16,140 bases of DNA from JBLIOB01 sp047639575 (GCA_047639575.1 JBLIOB010000078.1:1-16140), one strand, 5' to 3'; counted from the first letter of the stretch, positions 6,586-14,758 are shown. Notes: a model not told the origin generated them from the letters alone. Made by a program: numbers and translations.

Positions 6586-7593
6586 ATGGAAAAAGTAAAA
6601 GAAATAATTAAAACAGCACCTGAATTCACCAACTTGACAGAGCTAGCTTCTGAAAAAATTGGTGGAGAGGCACTTCTTTGTACAGATGATTTTTTTGCAG
6701 AAAAAGAGAATTTGTTAAAACAAGGAAGAGGTATTTTCATAACAGACAAGTATACTGACCGAGGTAAATGGATGGACGGATGGGAGTCCAGAAGGAAACG
6801 AACTGAAGGTCATGATTGGTGTATTATAAAACTGGGTGTTCAAGGAAAAATTAGAGGTGTTGATATTGATACAAATTTTTTTCTAGGAAACCATCCACCA
6901 CATGCATCCATAGAAGCTTGCAACTTACATTCAGAACCAAATGATTGGGAATCTGTGGATTGGACAGAAATTTTAGGAAAATCTCACTTAGATGCTGGTA
7001 GTCAAAATTTCTATGAAGTAAATAGTGAGGCTACTTGGACACATATGAAACTACATATATATCCTGATGGTGGAGTGGCTAGATTGAGAGTATATGGAGA
7101 TGTGGATATTGATTGGGAAAGCAAGAAGAACCATACAATAGATTTAGCAGCTGCTGTTCACGGAGGGCGCAGTTTACAGTGCAATGACATGTTTTTCAGT
7201 TCGAAAGACAATCTGATCATGCCAGGAAAAGGTGTGAATATGGGAGATGGCTGGGAGACCAAAAGAAATAGAACTCCTAACAATGTAGATTGGTTGATTG
7301 TTGAGCTAGGACACAAAGGAGCTATAGAAAAAGTGATGGTTGACACTCATCATTTCAAAGGAAATTTTCCAGATACTTTCAGTTTGGAAGGTTGTAGTTT
7401 GCAAAATGTAACTGACCAAACACTACAAGGTGCCAATTGGGAAGAAATTCTACCAAAATCAAAGCTGTCTGCGCACAATGAACATGAGTTTACTGAATTA
7501 TTATCCAATGGTCCATTTACACATGTAAAACTAAAAATCTATCCTGATGGTGGTGTGAGTAGGTTGAGGGTATTTGGAAAAATTTCTGATTAA
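6586..7593 (+). CDS. alc: Allantoicase
   Basis: The 335-residue enzyme hydrolyses allantoate to ureidoglycolate and urea. It shows the family's two homologous jelly-roll halves. Half one (about 20-173) has WMDGWESRRKR (62-72), DWCIIKLG (77-84), GNHPP (101-105) and IYPDGGVARLRVYG (158-171). Half two (about 184-335) repeats them as MGDGWETKRNR (219-229), DWLIVELG (235-242), GNFPD (259-263) and IYPDGGVSRLRVFG near the end. Length fits the family (about 330-350). It begins 13 bases after the palindromic repeat and is seven bases from uraD. The presence of allantoicase means this bacterium uses the urea-releasing route from allantoate, not the AllC amidohydrolase route. Known from the family, inferred for function here, with little doubt. 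Confidence 0.95.
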   Translation: MEKVKEIIKTAPEFTNLTELASEKIGGEALLCTDDFFAEKENLLKQGRGIFITDKYTDRGKWMDGWESRRKRTEGHDWCIIKLGVQGKIRGVDIDTNFFLGNHPPHASIEACNLHSEPNDWESVDWTEILGKSHLDAGSQNFYEVNSEATWTHMKLHIYPDGGVARLRVYGDVDIDWESKKNHTIDLAAAVHGGRSLQCNDMFFSSKDNLIMPGKGVNMGDGWETKRNRTPNNVDWLIVELGHKGAIEKVMVDTHHFKGNFPDTFSLEGCSLQNVTDQTLQGANWEEILPKSKLSAHNEHEFTELLSNGPFTHVKLKIYPDGGVSRLRVFGKISD

Positions 7594-7600
7594 GAATTAA

Positions 7601-8101
7601 ATGAATATAGAAGCCTTTAACCTTAGTAATAAAAAATATGACTTACTGAAGACCACTTGTGGTTCTGAAAGTTGGGTAAAATCAATGCTAGAAAATCAGT
7701 CTTTTGAATCCAAAAATCAACTCCTTGAATTAGCTAAGTCATGCTGGTATAACACAATAGAAGCTGATTGGATGGAGGCATTTTTATATCACCCAGAAAT
7801 TGGGGATATGGATAGTTTGAGAGAAAAATATGCACAAAGCAAAGACATTTCCAACTCAGAACAATCAGGAGTAAATGAAGCTGAAGAAAGGGTATTAATA
7901 GAATTGGCATCTCAAAACAAGGCATACAAAGACATATTTGGATTCATATTTATCGTGTTTGCTACTGGAAAATCCGCTAAGCAAATGTTGGATTTACTGA
8001 ATAGTCGTATAAACAATACAAAAGACCAAGAGATGAAAATAGCCATGGAAGAACAATGGAAAATTACTAACTTGAGGTTAAACAACTTAATATCAGAATA
8101 A
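7601..8101 (+). CDS. uraD: OHCU decarboxylase
   Basis: The 166-residue protein decarboxylates 2-oxo-4-hydroxy-4-carboxy-5-ureidoimidazoline (OHCU) to S-allantoin, the last step from urate to allantoin. The family signature HPEIGD is at 64-69, with His64 the catalytic residue in characterised members. SNSEQSGVNEA (84-94) and FGFIFIVFATGKSA (115-128) are the other two conserved blocks, and the small helical protein has normal length. Seven bases separate it from alc and three from uraH, so the three genes are surely one transcript. The order uraD-uraH right after alc lets the spontaneous racemising steps after PuuD be bypassed. Confidence 0.94.
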   Translation: MNIEAFNLSNKKYDLLKTTCGSESWVKSMLENQSFESKNQLLELAKSCWYNTIEADWMEAFLYHPEIGDMDSLREKYAQSKDISNSEQSGVNEAEERVLIELASQNKAYKDIFGFIFIVFATGKSAKQMLDLLNSRINNTKDQEMKIAMEEQWKITNLRLNNLISE

Positions 8102-8104
8102 TAA

Positions 8105-8434
8105 ATGAGCCAAATTACAACACATATTCTTGATACATCTCTAGGCAAACCTGCCGAAGGCGTACAAATAATATTACAAACAGAATCTGGAGAAACTTTA
8201 GGACAAGGCATTACGAATAAAGACGGTAGAGTTGCTGACTTGCTTGACGAAAACAACTTGTTGGAACCCGGAGTTTATGCCATGCTATTTAAAACCAAAG
8301 GATATTTCGATGCTCAAAATTTAAAATCATTTTATCCTGAAGTGAAAATTCTATTTCAGACATTTGACCAATCGCATTATCATGTACCATTGTTATTGAA
8401 TCCCTTCGGATATTCAACTTATAGAGGAAGTTGA
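8105..8434 (+). CDS. uraH: 5-hydroxyisourate hydrolase (transthyretin-related)
   Basis: The 109-residue protein hydrolyses 5-hydroxyisourate, the product of PuuD, to OHCU. It has the diagnostic transthyretin-related pattern: ITTHILD at 4-10 (His7), GRVADLL at 41-47 (Arg42), HYHVPLLLNPFGYSTYRGS at 91-109 with His93, and the C-terminal YRGS tetrapeptide that separates the hydrolase from true transthyretin. There is no signal peptide, so it acts in the cytoplasm. It is three bases after uraD. The enzyme works as a tetramer in known members. Confidence 0.96.
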   Translation: MSQITTHILDTSLGKPAEGVQIILQTESGETLGQGITNKDGRVADLLDENNLLEPGVYAMLFKTKGYFDAQNLKSFYPEVKILFQTFDQSHYHVPLLLNPFGYSTYRGS

Positions 8435-8466
8435 GATAAGTATCCCAATTACATTAATTACTAATT

Positions 8467-9888
8467 ATGAATACTACATTAGACATAGAAAACACATCCG
8501 CTATTCTTTCAAAGTTAGAAGAGGCAAATAAGACATTTCAACAAATTTATCCTGGAGACCTTCCAGATAGACAGCCTGTTCATACCGTTTATGGTGGTGC
8601 CAATTTGTTCAAATCAGATATAGCTGCTAAAATGAGAATTGGCGCTCTAAATGCATTCAATACCTATGCTCCGAACTTTGCCGTATTGGCAAGAGCACTT
8701 GAACTACCAGGGCATCAATTGATTCCTGATTCAGAGGAAAAGATAAAATACATGGCTTCTTCCCTCAGAAAAGGCGGAGAAGTGAGTGAAAATGCAACTT
8801 TGAGAATATTGCATAATGTTTACGAAAAGGTAAAAGCCAAACTAGAAACCGAAGCTTTAGAAGACTTTAGAATAGACTTTGAAGATGGTTTTGGAAACCG
8901 ACCTGATGATGAAGAAGACCAGACCGCAATAAATGCAGCTATGGAAACGGCAAAAGGAATGGCTGAAAAATCACTTTCACCATTTATTGGTATTAGGATT
9001 AAGCCGTTTACAGAAGACCTAAGAAATCGTGGTATTAGAACCTTGGATATATACCTGTCCACATTATTAAGTGAAACAGGAGGCAAATTGCCAAACAACT
9101 TTGTGGTGATGTTGCCTAAAGTAACCATTACAGAACAGCCTGACACTTTGGCTCAACTTCTAGATATTATTGAAGTAAAATTTGGCTTGGAAAATGGCAG
9201 TATCAAAATGGAAATGATGGTTGAAACCACCCAATCAATAAATGCTTCAGATGGTACAAACCCATTGTTGAAATTGGTTAAAGCTGCTAAAGGAAGATGC
9301 ATCGCCATGCACTTTGGTACTTATGATTATACTGCATCCTGTAACATTACTGCTAAATATCAAACTATGGCTCACCCTGTTTGTGACTTTGCACATCATA
9401 TGACCAAAGTAGCACTTTCTCATACTGGAGTTTGGCTTTCCGATGGCGCTACTAATGTGATGCCAGTTGGACCAAACAAAGGAGAATTAACTGATGCACA
9501 AATGGCTGAAAATAGGTCTACCGTTCATGCCGCTTGGAAATTAGGTTATGACCATAACAGACACTCCCTTTGGAATGGGTTTTATCAAGGTTGGGACTTG
9601 CATCCAGCTCAATTGGTAACTAGATATGCGGCTGTATATACTTTCTTTTTAGAAAGTTATGACGATGCTGTGCATAGACTTAAACACTTCGTAGATAAAT
9701 CTGCTCAAGCTACCCTTTCAGGCGACATCTTCGATGATGCTGCCACAGGTCAAGGCCTGCTAAACTTCTTTCTAAAAGCACTTAATTGTGGAGCCATTAC
9801 TGAAGAAGAAATTTTACCTACTGGTCTAACCATAGAAGAAGTAAGGCTGAGGTCTTTCTATAAGATTCTGGAGAAGAGGAGAGGATGA
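8467..9888 (+). CDS. CitE/HpcH-aldolase-like protein (DUF6986 type)
   Basis: The 473-residue protein resembles the DUF6986 group, distant relatives of the CitE/HpcH/HpaI (PEP-utilising-like) aldolases. Blocks that fit a metal-dependent barrel are FRIDFEDGFGNRPDDEED (134-151, acidic metal-site type), IGIRIKPF (174-181), VVMLPKVT (213-220), MEMMVETTQS (248-257, with Glu253) and FGTYDYTASC (283-292). It is much longer than CitE (about 290). No signal peptide or membrane segment is seen. Some automatic annotations call such proteins phosphoenolpyruvate kinase or aldolase; I know of no firm assignment. It lies 32 bases after uraH, and I recall similar genes beside allantoin genes in actinobacteria. 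Since the cluster makes ureidoglycolate and then glyoxylate, a lyase or a glyoxylate-condensing reaction is plausible but unproven. Confidence 0.8.
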   Translation: MNTTLDIENTSAILSKLEEANKTFQQIYPGDLPDRQPVHTVYGGANLFKSDIAAKMRIGALNAFNTYAPNFAVLARALELPGHQLIPDSEEKIKYMASSLRKGGEVSENATLRILHNVYEKVKAKLETEALEDFRIDFEDGFGNRPDDEEDQTAINAAMETAKGMAEKSLSPFIGIRIKPFTEDLRNRGIRTLDIYLSTLLSETGGKLPNNFVVMLPKVTITEQPDTLAQLLDIIEVKFGLENGSIKMEMMVETTQSINASDGTNPLLKLVKAAKGRCIAMHFGTYDYTASCNITAKYQTMAHPVCDFAHHMTKVALSHTGVWLSDGATNVMPVGPNKGELTDAQMAENRSTVHAAWKLGYDHNRHSLWNGFYQGWDLHPAQLVTRYAAVYTFFLESYDDAVHRLKHFVDKSAQATLSGDIFDDAATGQGLLNFFLKALNCGAITEEEILPTGLTIEEVRLRSFYKILEKRRG

Positions 9889-9903
9889 TTACCACTAAAT
9901 AAA

Positions 9904-10326
9904 ATGGCCCAATCAATAGTCCACATAGCTTTGATCGTAAAAGATTATGATGAGGCCATAGAATTCTACACCAAGAAGTTACACTTTGAATTAATTGAGG
10001 ATATATATCAACCTGAACAAGACAAACGATGGGTGGTTGTTTCACCACCAGGCTCAGTAGGAACCACTATTTTATTAGCTAAAGCCTCTAAACCAATTCA
10101 AGAAGATTTTATTGGAAATCAAGCGGGTGGAAGAGTATTTTTATTTTTAAATACAGATGATTTTTGGAGAGATTACAACGATATGATATCTAAAGGAATT
10201 GAATTTGTGAAGAAACCAAAAGAAGCCGATTATGGTACCGTCGCTGTGTTTAAAGATCTATACGGAAATCTATGGGATTTACTGGAGTTAAAACCAGATC
10301 ATCCCATAGCCTTGAGATCCAAATAG
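9904..10326 (+). CDS. VOC-fold (glyoxalase/bleomycin-resistance-like) protein
   Basis: The 140-residue protein has the two beta-alpha-beta-beta-beta modules of the vicinal oxygen chelate fold. Module one starts IVHIALIVKDYDEAIEFYTKKL (His7 as the first possible metal ligand) and module two ends FKDLYGNLWDLLEL (Glu128 as the last). The two middle metal ligands of glyoxalase I are not evident: the position in GRVFLFLN has no His or Glu. It may therefore bind metal in an altered way or not at all. The gene is 15 bases after the DUF6986-type gene and closes the cluster; a convergent permease gene follows 17 bases on. A role in the ureide pathway is suggested only by position. Many VOC proteins of this length have unknown substrates. 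Confidence 0.85.
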   Translation: MAQSIVHIALIVKDYDEAIEFYTKKLHFELIEDIYQPEQDKRWVVVSPPGSVGTTILLAKASKPIQEDFIGNQAGGRVFLFLNTDDFWRDYNDMISKGIEFVKKPKEADYGTVAVFKDLYGNLWDLLELKPDHPIALRSK

Positions 10327-10343
10327 CTACTCATAAAATTAGT

Positions 10344-12950
10344 CTACTCACTTCTCAAGGTATTCGTAGGATTAGCTTTAGCGGCTTGATATGATTTAAA
10401 GCTAACGGATAATAAACCAATGATAAATGTGATTGCCCCAGCAACTAAAAATAATGTTGGACTCAATTGAGTTCTAAATTCAAAATTATTTAACCAGTTC
10501 TGAGTATAATAAAATGCAAAAGGCAAGGCAATTAAAAAACCTAATACCATCAATTTTGAATAGTCCTTAGTCAAAAGTAATATGATTTGTAACACACTTG
10601 CTCCATGGACTTTTCTTACGCCAATTTCTTTGGATCTCTGCTCAGCAGAGTAAGCTGACAGTCCTAATAACCCTAAACAAGAAATGAAAATAGAAATGAA
10701 GGCAAATATATTTGTCAGAGTACTAACTGTTTCTTCACTTTTGTAACTCTCCACATATGCCTGATCCACAAATTGGTAATCGAAATCATAAAGTGGATTC
10801 ACTTCTTTGGTGAGTTGCCCTATGCTTGTTAGTGCATCATTGACATTATGCCCATTCAGCCTTATTAATGCTTGACTTTCGTTGGTTTTGAAACAAGCAA
10901 TAATCAAAGGGGCGATGGATTGATGCATATCCTGCATATGAAAGTTTTTAACAACTCCAATTATTTTACCCTTAGTATTCCAAAGCGATAAATCCTTATT
11001 CAAGGGATCATTAAACCCCATCATTTCTGCCGCAACTTCATTGATAATAAAATTAGAGGAATCTGAAAAATCCACTGAAAAATCTCTACCAAGTGACAAG
11101 TTCATACCCATAGTTGTAATAAATGATTCGTCAACAACCATAACATTTACTTCATAACTTTTAGTTGGGTCTTTTCCTTCCCAATTTGCCGAACTTGTTG
11201 ATCTGCCGTAGTTAATAGGATTGCCCGAAGCTACTGATACAGATTCAATTTGAGGAATTTCCAATAATGATGATTTATAAGAATCAAAATTTCGGTTTAA
11301 ATCTCCTTGCATTCTAACTATAAGCAGATTTTCCTTTTTAAACCCTATATCCTTGTTCAGGATATAACTCATTTGCTGATTCACAACTGCTGTGCCAATA
11401 ATGAGTAAAATCGATATTCCAAACTGAAATATGACAAGCCCTTTTCTAAAATAATTTGTACCTGTACCAGGATTAATGTTGCCCTTTAATGACCTAGTGA
11501 TGCTAAATGTAGGTAGCAAAATCGCAGGATAGATTCCAGAAAGTATACCTATAATAAAAATGAGGGAAAACATATAATACCAAGTTGATATAAGACTAAA
11601 ATCCAGGTAAAGTGATTTGTCAACAATGGCATTAAAATACGGTAAGAGAAAATACAAAAAACCAATTGCCAAGAAAACCGCCAAAGCTGACATGATAAGT
11701 GATTCTACAAAAAACTGACTACTAATGGATTTTTTACCTGCTCCCATCACTTTTCGTAATCCTATTTCTTTGGACCTTCGACCTGATTGGGCAGTTACCA
11801 AATTAACAAAGTTGATGCAGGCAATAATCAAAATAAATATGGCTACCACAAGCATTATGTTTACATAATCAATACGACCTCCAGATACCACACCATTGTC
11901 AAAATTGGAATGTAGATAAGTTTCTTGAAATTTTTGTAGAACGACTTGTTCCTCTCCGGCATTATCGTTCCCAGCAGCATGAGTAATTATTTCATTTAAA
12001 ATTCTATCACTAACAACCTGTACACTTTCATCAGATTTAATAGTTACGAATGCACTAAAACTGCCATTTCCCCAATTATCCACCCAAGAATTCTCATTGA
12101 CCAAATATTGAGCGGGCATCAACCAGTCAAATTTTAATGATGATGTGTCATCTGTGTCTTTAAAAACTCCTGTTACCACTACATCTCTTACATTGTCCAA
12201 TCGCAAGGCTTGTCCCAGTATTTGCTTTCTCCAACCGCTTCCAAAATGTTTCTCTGCTAAACTTTGGGAGATCATTATTGAATTTAGTTCATCAAGCGCT
12301 GTTTGATTATTACCTGCCAAAAGTGGAAAAGAAAACATTTCCAAAAATTCAGGATTAACAAATCTTCCCTCATCAATAATTGTTTGGTCTTCCTTCGTCA
12401 ATAAAACTTCCATCGGCCAACTATAAAGTGCCACTTGGCTTACTTCAGAATATTCAGCCTTAACAAGGTCAGGTAATGGTTTAGGTAATGAACTTGTTGT
12501 AATAATTGATCCTGATGATTGACGCATATTTCTAAATAACTGATAGATATTATCTCCTTTTGCATGGAACTTATCAACTTGGACTTCACTGTTTACCCAA
12601 AGTAATATCAAGATACTAGAAACTATTCCTACGATTAGTCCCAATAAGTTTAATGCGCTATAACTCTTGTTGCGAAGGGCATTTCTGAAAAAGATTTTGA
12701 AATAAATTCTTAGCATACTGTTATTGATTAATCTGGTTTCAATTGATGATTTTTTAATGATATCGGGTCGGATAAGTAAAATCACATCCTTTATAAATAG
12801 CCACTTGGCTAATTTTGGTTTTTGTTTTTTTCTTTGGAAATATAGCTCTGACAAATCGCCTTCTACATCTTCTATGAGCTCGTCATTACAAAACCACCTC
12901 AGAAAATTCAAAGGCCCTTTCGGTGGTGAGTTGTCAGAAGGAGCAGTCAT
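10344..12950 (-). CDS. FtsX/MacB-type ABC transporter permease with N-terminal prefix domain
   Basis: The 868-residue membrane protein has a soluble prefix (about 1-75, with CNDELIEDVEGDLSELY) typical of 'permease prefix domain 2' proteins of Cytophagales. Then follow two copies of a unit made of a periplasmic MacB-like core and a FtsX domain. The first hydrophobic segment is near 95-120, followed by a large periplasmic domain, three helices ending before the EIGLRKVMGAGKKS motif, a second periplasmic domain, and a last FtsX domain with EIGVRKVHGAS. The two EIGxRKVxGA motifs mark the coupling sites to an ATPase. No ATPase gene is in the window. Its ATG overlaps the padR stop (ATGA), so translation is probably coupled. 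Transport of a lipid, peptide or drug is possible; the substrate is unknown. Confidence 0.9.
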   Translation of the reverse strand: MTAPSDNSPPKGPLNFLRWFCNDELIEDVEGDLSELYFQRKKQKPKLAKWLFIKDVILLIRPDIIKKSSIETRLINNSMLRIYFKIFFRNALRNKSYSALNLLGLIVGIVSSILILLWVNSEVQVDKFHAKGDNIYQLFRNMRQSSGSIITTSSLPKPLPDLVKAEYSEVSQVALYSWPMEVLLTKEDQTIIDEGRFVNPEFLEMFSFPLLAGNNQTALDELNSIMISQSLAEKHFGSGWRKQILGQALRLDNVRDVVVTGVFKDTDDTSSLKFDWLMPAQYLVNENSWVDNWGNGSFSAFVTIKSDESVQVVSDRILNEIITHAAGNDNAGEEQVVLQKFQETYLHSNFDNGVVSGGRIDYVNIMLVVAIFILIIACINFVNLVTAQSGRRSKEIGLRKVMGAGKKSISSQFFVESLIMSALAVFLAIGFLYFLLPYFNAIVDKSLYLDFSLISTWYYMFSLIFIIGILSGIYPAILLPTFSITRSLKGNINPGTGTNYFRKGLVIFQFGISILLIIGTAVVNQQMSYILNKDIGFKKENLLIVRMQGDLNRNFDSYKSSLLEIPQIESVSVASGNPINYGRSTSSANWEGKDPTKSYEVNVMVVDESFITTMGMNLSLGRDFSVDFSDSSNFIINEVAAEMMGFNDPLNKDLSLWNTKGKIIGVVKNFHMQDMHQSIAPLIIACFKTNESQALIRLNGHNVNDALTSIGQLTKEVNPLYDFDYQFVDQAYVESYKSEETVSTLTNIFAFISIFISCLGLLGLSAYSAEQRSKEIGVRKVHGASVLQIILLLTKDYSKLMVLGFLIALPFAFYYTQNWLNNFEFRTQLSPTLFLVAGAITFIIGLLSVSFKSYQAAKANPTNTLRSE

Positions 12951-13285
12951 AATAATTTATATTCTAAGGAAAAAGATGGAATGGCTGCCCACATTTGCTT
13001 CCTTGTTTCCATCACTTGTTCTAAGGCTACTTTACCTTCTTGAGTTACTTTGAAAAACCGTTTTCTTTTACCTCCTCTTATAGAAGTTGCTTCTCCAAAT
13101 TCTGATTTCAGATATCCCTTTTTTTCCAATCTACTTAATGCAGTTCTCAGCGCTCCAACACTTACTTTTCTACTAAGTCTTGTTTCTATGTCTTCCTTTA
13201 TAGCTATTCCATAAGCATTGTCGTTAAGGATCGCGACAGTCAGTACAACGACTTCTTCAAATTCTCCAATTGAATATTTTCCCAT
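12947..13285 (-). CDS. PadR-family transcriptional regulator
   Basis: The 112-residue protein is a winged-helix regulator of the PadR family, short form. GEFEEVVVLTVAIL (7-20) begins the fold; VSVGALRTALSRLEKKGYL (41-59) is the recognition-helix and wing region; GGKRKRFFKVTQEG (70-83) is the beta wing. It has a short C-terminal helix for dimer formation. It overlaps the permease gene by four bases (ATGA) and is the first gene of that two-gene operon, an arrangement I recall from Cytophagales. It likely controls its own operon. The direct repeats at 13301-13340, just upstream, are candidate binding sites. The ligand is unknown. Confidence 0.92.
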   Translation of the reverse strand: MGKYSIGEFEEVVVLTVAILNDNAYGIAIKEDIETRLSRKVSVGALRTALSRLEKKGYLKSEFGEATSIRGGKRKRFFKVTQEGKVALEQVMETRKQMWAAIPSFSLEYKLL

Positions 13286-13300
13286 AATTTTTTATTAAAG

Positions 13301-13340
13301 TCCTAAAAGTAGCTATAATATTTAAATCCTAAACGTAGCT
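13301..13340 (-). promoter_or_regulatory. Promoter region with 14-base direct repeat, candidate PadR operator
   Basis: On the minus strand AGCTACGTTTAGGA (13340-13327) and AGCTACTTTTAGGA (13314-13301) differ at one base and start 26 bases apart. Each contains a TAnnTTTA, one base from the -7 consensus TAnnTTTG; the downstream copy (13311-13304) would put the transcription start about 15 bases before the padR ATG. Each repeat is also followed by a similar A/T stretch (ACTTTAA, TTTAA). They may be the promoter, a duplicated operator, or both. Confidence 0.5.
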
Positions 13341-13447
13341 TTTATAAAAAGGTTTATTTTGGGATTGAATATCCTGAATGGAAAGTGAATCAGTTATGCT
13401 TATTTTACCGTTAAGTTAAAATACTCAAATCAAAATCATAAGGAAAA

Positions 13448-13666
13448 ATGAATAAGGACTTACAAAGAAGAATAATTGAAATCTGCACTAGTAAGATTGA
13501 GAAAAAAGGCTCTAATGTGGGTCTGTCATTTTATGCTTTCTTCTCTAATAAAAATGACAATCCTGAGCAATTGATGGAAGCTGCCACTTGGTGGATTATG
13601 ACCCATGAATTAGATCATTTTGAAAAAGCTGTAAAAATTAAGCAGATGGTGGAATCAGGTTTATAA
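13448..13666 (+). CDS. Small hypothetical protein, 72 residues
   Basis: I do not recognise this protein. It is 72 residues, with no signal peptide and no membrane segment, and looks mainly helical. Notable features are a basic N-terminus (MNKDLQRRIIEICTSKIEKK), a middle part with FYAFFSNK, and WWIMTHELDHFEKAVKIK, which contains three acidic/His residues (E, D, H) that could in principle bind a metal but is too short for a known HExxH-type motif. The ATG is preceded by AAGGAAAA, a reasonable ribosome-binding site. It is transcribed away from padR and converges with asd, whose stop codon lies 12 bases beyond its end. The codon usage and clean start and stop suggest a real gene. Confidence 0.6.
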   Translation: MNKDLQRRIIEICTSKIEKKGSNVGLSFYAFFSNKNDNPEQLMEAATWWIMTHELDHFEKAVKIKQMVESGL

Positions 13667-13678
13667 TTCCATTCATAA

Positions 13679-14677
13679 TTAGTAAACCAAGATATGCTCA
13701 CTGATGTATTCAGCAATTTGAATAGCATTGGTTGCAGCACCTTTTCTTAGATTATCTGATACAATCCACATATCTAAAGTATTAGGCTGAGATTCATCTT
13801 TTCTCAATCTCCCAACAAATACTTCATCCTTATCATGCGCATTAAGTGGCATTGGATATTCATTGTTTGCCGGATTATCCTCTATGATAATTCCATCAGT
13901 ATTTGACAAAATTTCTCTTACCTCTTTCAACTCAAATGGATTCTCAAATTGAACATTCACTGCTTCAGAATGTCCTCCAGTAACAGGCAACCTCACGCAA
14001 GTAGCTGTGAGCTGAATGGATTCATCTCCTAGTATTTTTTTGGTTTCATTGACCATCTTCATTTCTTCTTTTGTATATCCGTTTTCTTGAAAAACATCTA
14101 CATGAGGTAAAACATTCATATCCAAGGTATGAGGATAAACCTTTTCATGTTTTGTATTATTCCGCTCTCCGTAAAGTTGATCAACTGCCGCTTTTCCAGT
14201 TCCAGTAACTGACTGATAAGTAGAAACTACAACTCTTTTAATTCTATAAGCTTTATGTAAAGGAGCTAATGCCAAAACCATTTGAATTGTAGAACAGTTT
14301 GGATTGGCTATAATTTTATCTTCACTGCTTAAGGTATCCGCGTTAATTTCTGGTACAATAAGCTTGTTTTTAGGATTCATTCTCCACGCAGAAGAATTGT
14401 CAACTACGATGGTTCCCATTTCTGCAAACTTTGGCGCCCACTCCAAAGAGGTGTCTCCGCCAGCTGAGAAAATAGCAATATCCGGTTTAGCATCTACTGC
14501 ATCTTGCATGGAAACTACTGCATATTTAGTCCCTTTGTAAGCGATTTCTTTTCCAATAGACCTTTCTGAGGCTGTTAATATTAATGTCTCAACTGGATAA
14601 TTCCTTTCAGCTAAAATCTCTAATACTTTAGTTCCTACTAAACCTGTTGCTCCTACGACCGCTAATTTTACTGACAT
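13679..14677 (-). CDS. asd: Aspartate-semialdehyde dehydrogenase
   Basis: The 332-residue enzyme reduces aspartyl-4-phosphate to aspartate-4-semialdehyde with NADPH, the branch point to lysine, threonine, methionine and diaminopimelate. The NADP loop GATGLVG is at 9-15. The catalytic cysteine is C128 in ANPNCSTIQ, and the substrate-binding Arg229 and catalytic His236 lie in ATCVRLPVTGGHSEAV. VDNSSAWRM (92-100) and SVTGTGKAA (156-164) are further family blocks. The start is the ATG at 14677; an upstream TTG at 14713 is in frame but would add 12 non-family residues and lie close to the promoter. A promoter is at 14727-14758. It converges with the small gene at 13448-13666 and is not in an operon with other amino acid genes here. 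Confidence 0.96.
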   Translation of the reverse strand: MSVKLAVVGATGLVGTKVLEILAERNYPVETLILTASERSIGKEIAYKGTKYAVVSMQDAVDAKPDIAIFSAGGDTSLEWAPKFAEMGTIVVDNSSAWRMNPKNKLIVPEINADTLSSEDKIIANPNCSTIQMVLALAPLHKAYRIKRVVVSTYQSVTGTGKAAVDQLYGERNNTKHEKVYPHTLDMNVLPHVDVFQENGYTKEEMKMVNETKKILGDESIQLTATCVRLPVTGGHSEAVNVQFENPFELKEVREILSNTDGIIIEDNPANNEYPMPLNAHDKDEVFVGRLRKDESQPNTLDMWIVSDNLRKGAATNAIQIAEYISEHILVY

Positions 14678-14726
14678 CTTTTTAGAATAAAATTTAATCC
14701 CTTTATTAAACAAGTATTTAATGCGA

Positions 14727-14758
14727 CAAAAATAGAGTAATTATATATCGTTTTTAAA
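14727..14758 (-). promoter_or_regulatory. Promoter of asd
   Basis: On the minus strand TATTTTTG (14734-14727) matches TAnnTTTG in full. TTTA (14758-14755) lies 20 bases upstream as a three-of-four match to TTTG. The predicted start is near 14720, about 43 bases before the asd ATG at 14677. Confidence 0.55.

Noticed and set aside
8820..9146. A minus-strand ORF inside the DUF6986-type gene
   Set aside because: It runs antisense within a conserved gene and its sequence has no family character.
10327..10350. CTACTCA repeated twice in the gap between the VOC and permease genes
   Set aside because: Seven bases repeated 17 apart, partly in the permease coding end; likely chance.
13651..13670. GGAAT...ATTCC hairpin as a terminator between the small gene and asd
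   Set aside because: The stem is only five bases and no T-tract follows on either strand.
14677..14713. A TTG start that would lengthen Asd by 12 residues
   Set aside because: The conserved family N-terminus starts at MSVKLAVVGATG, and the extra residues are AT-rich non-family sequence close to the promoter.
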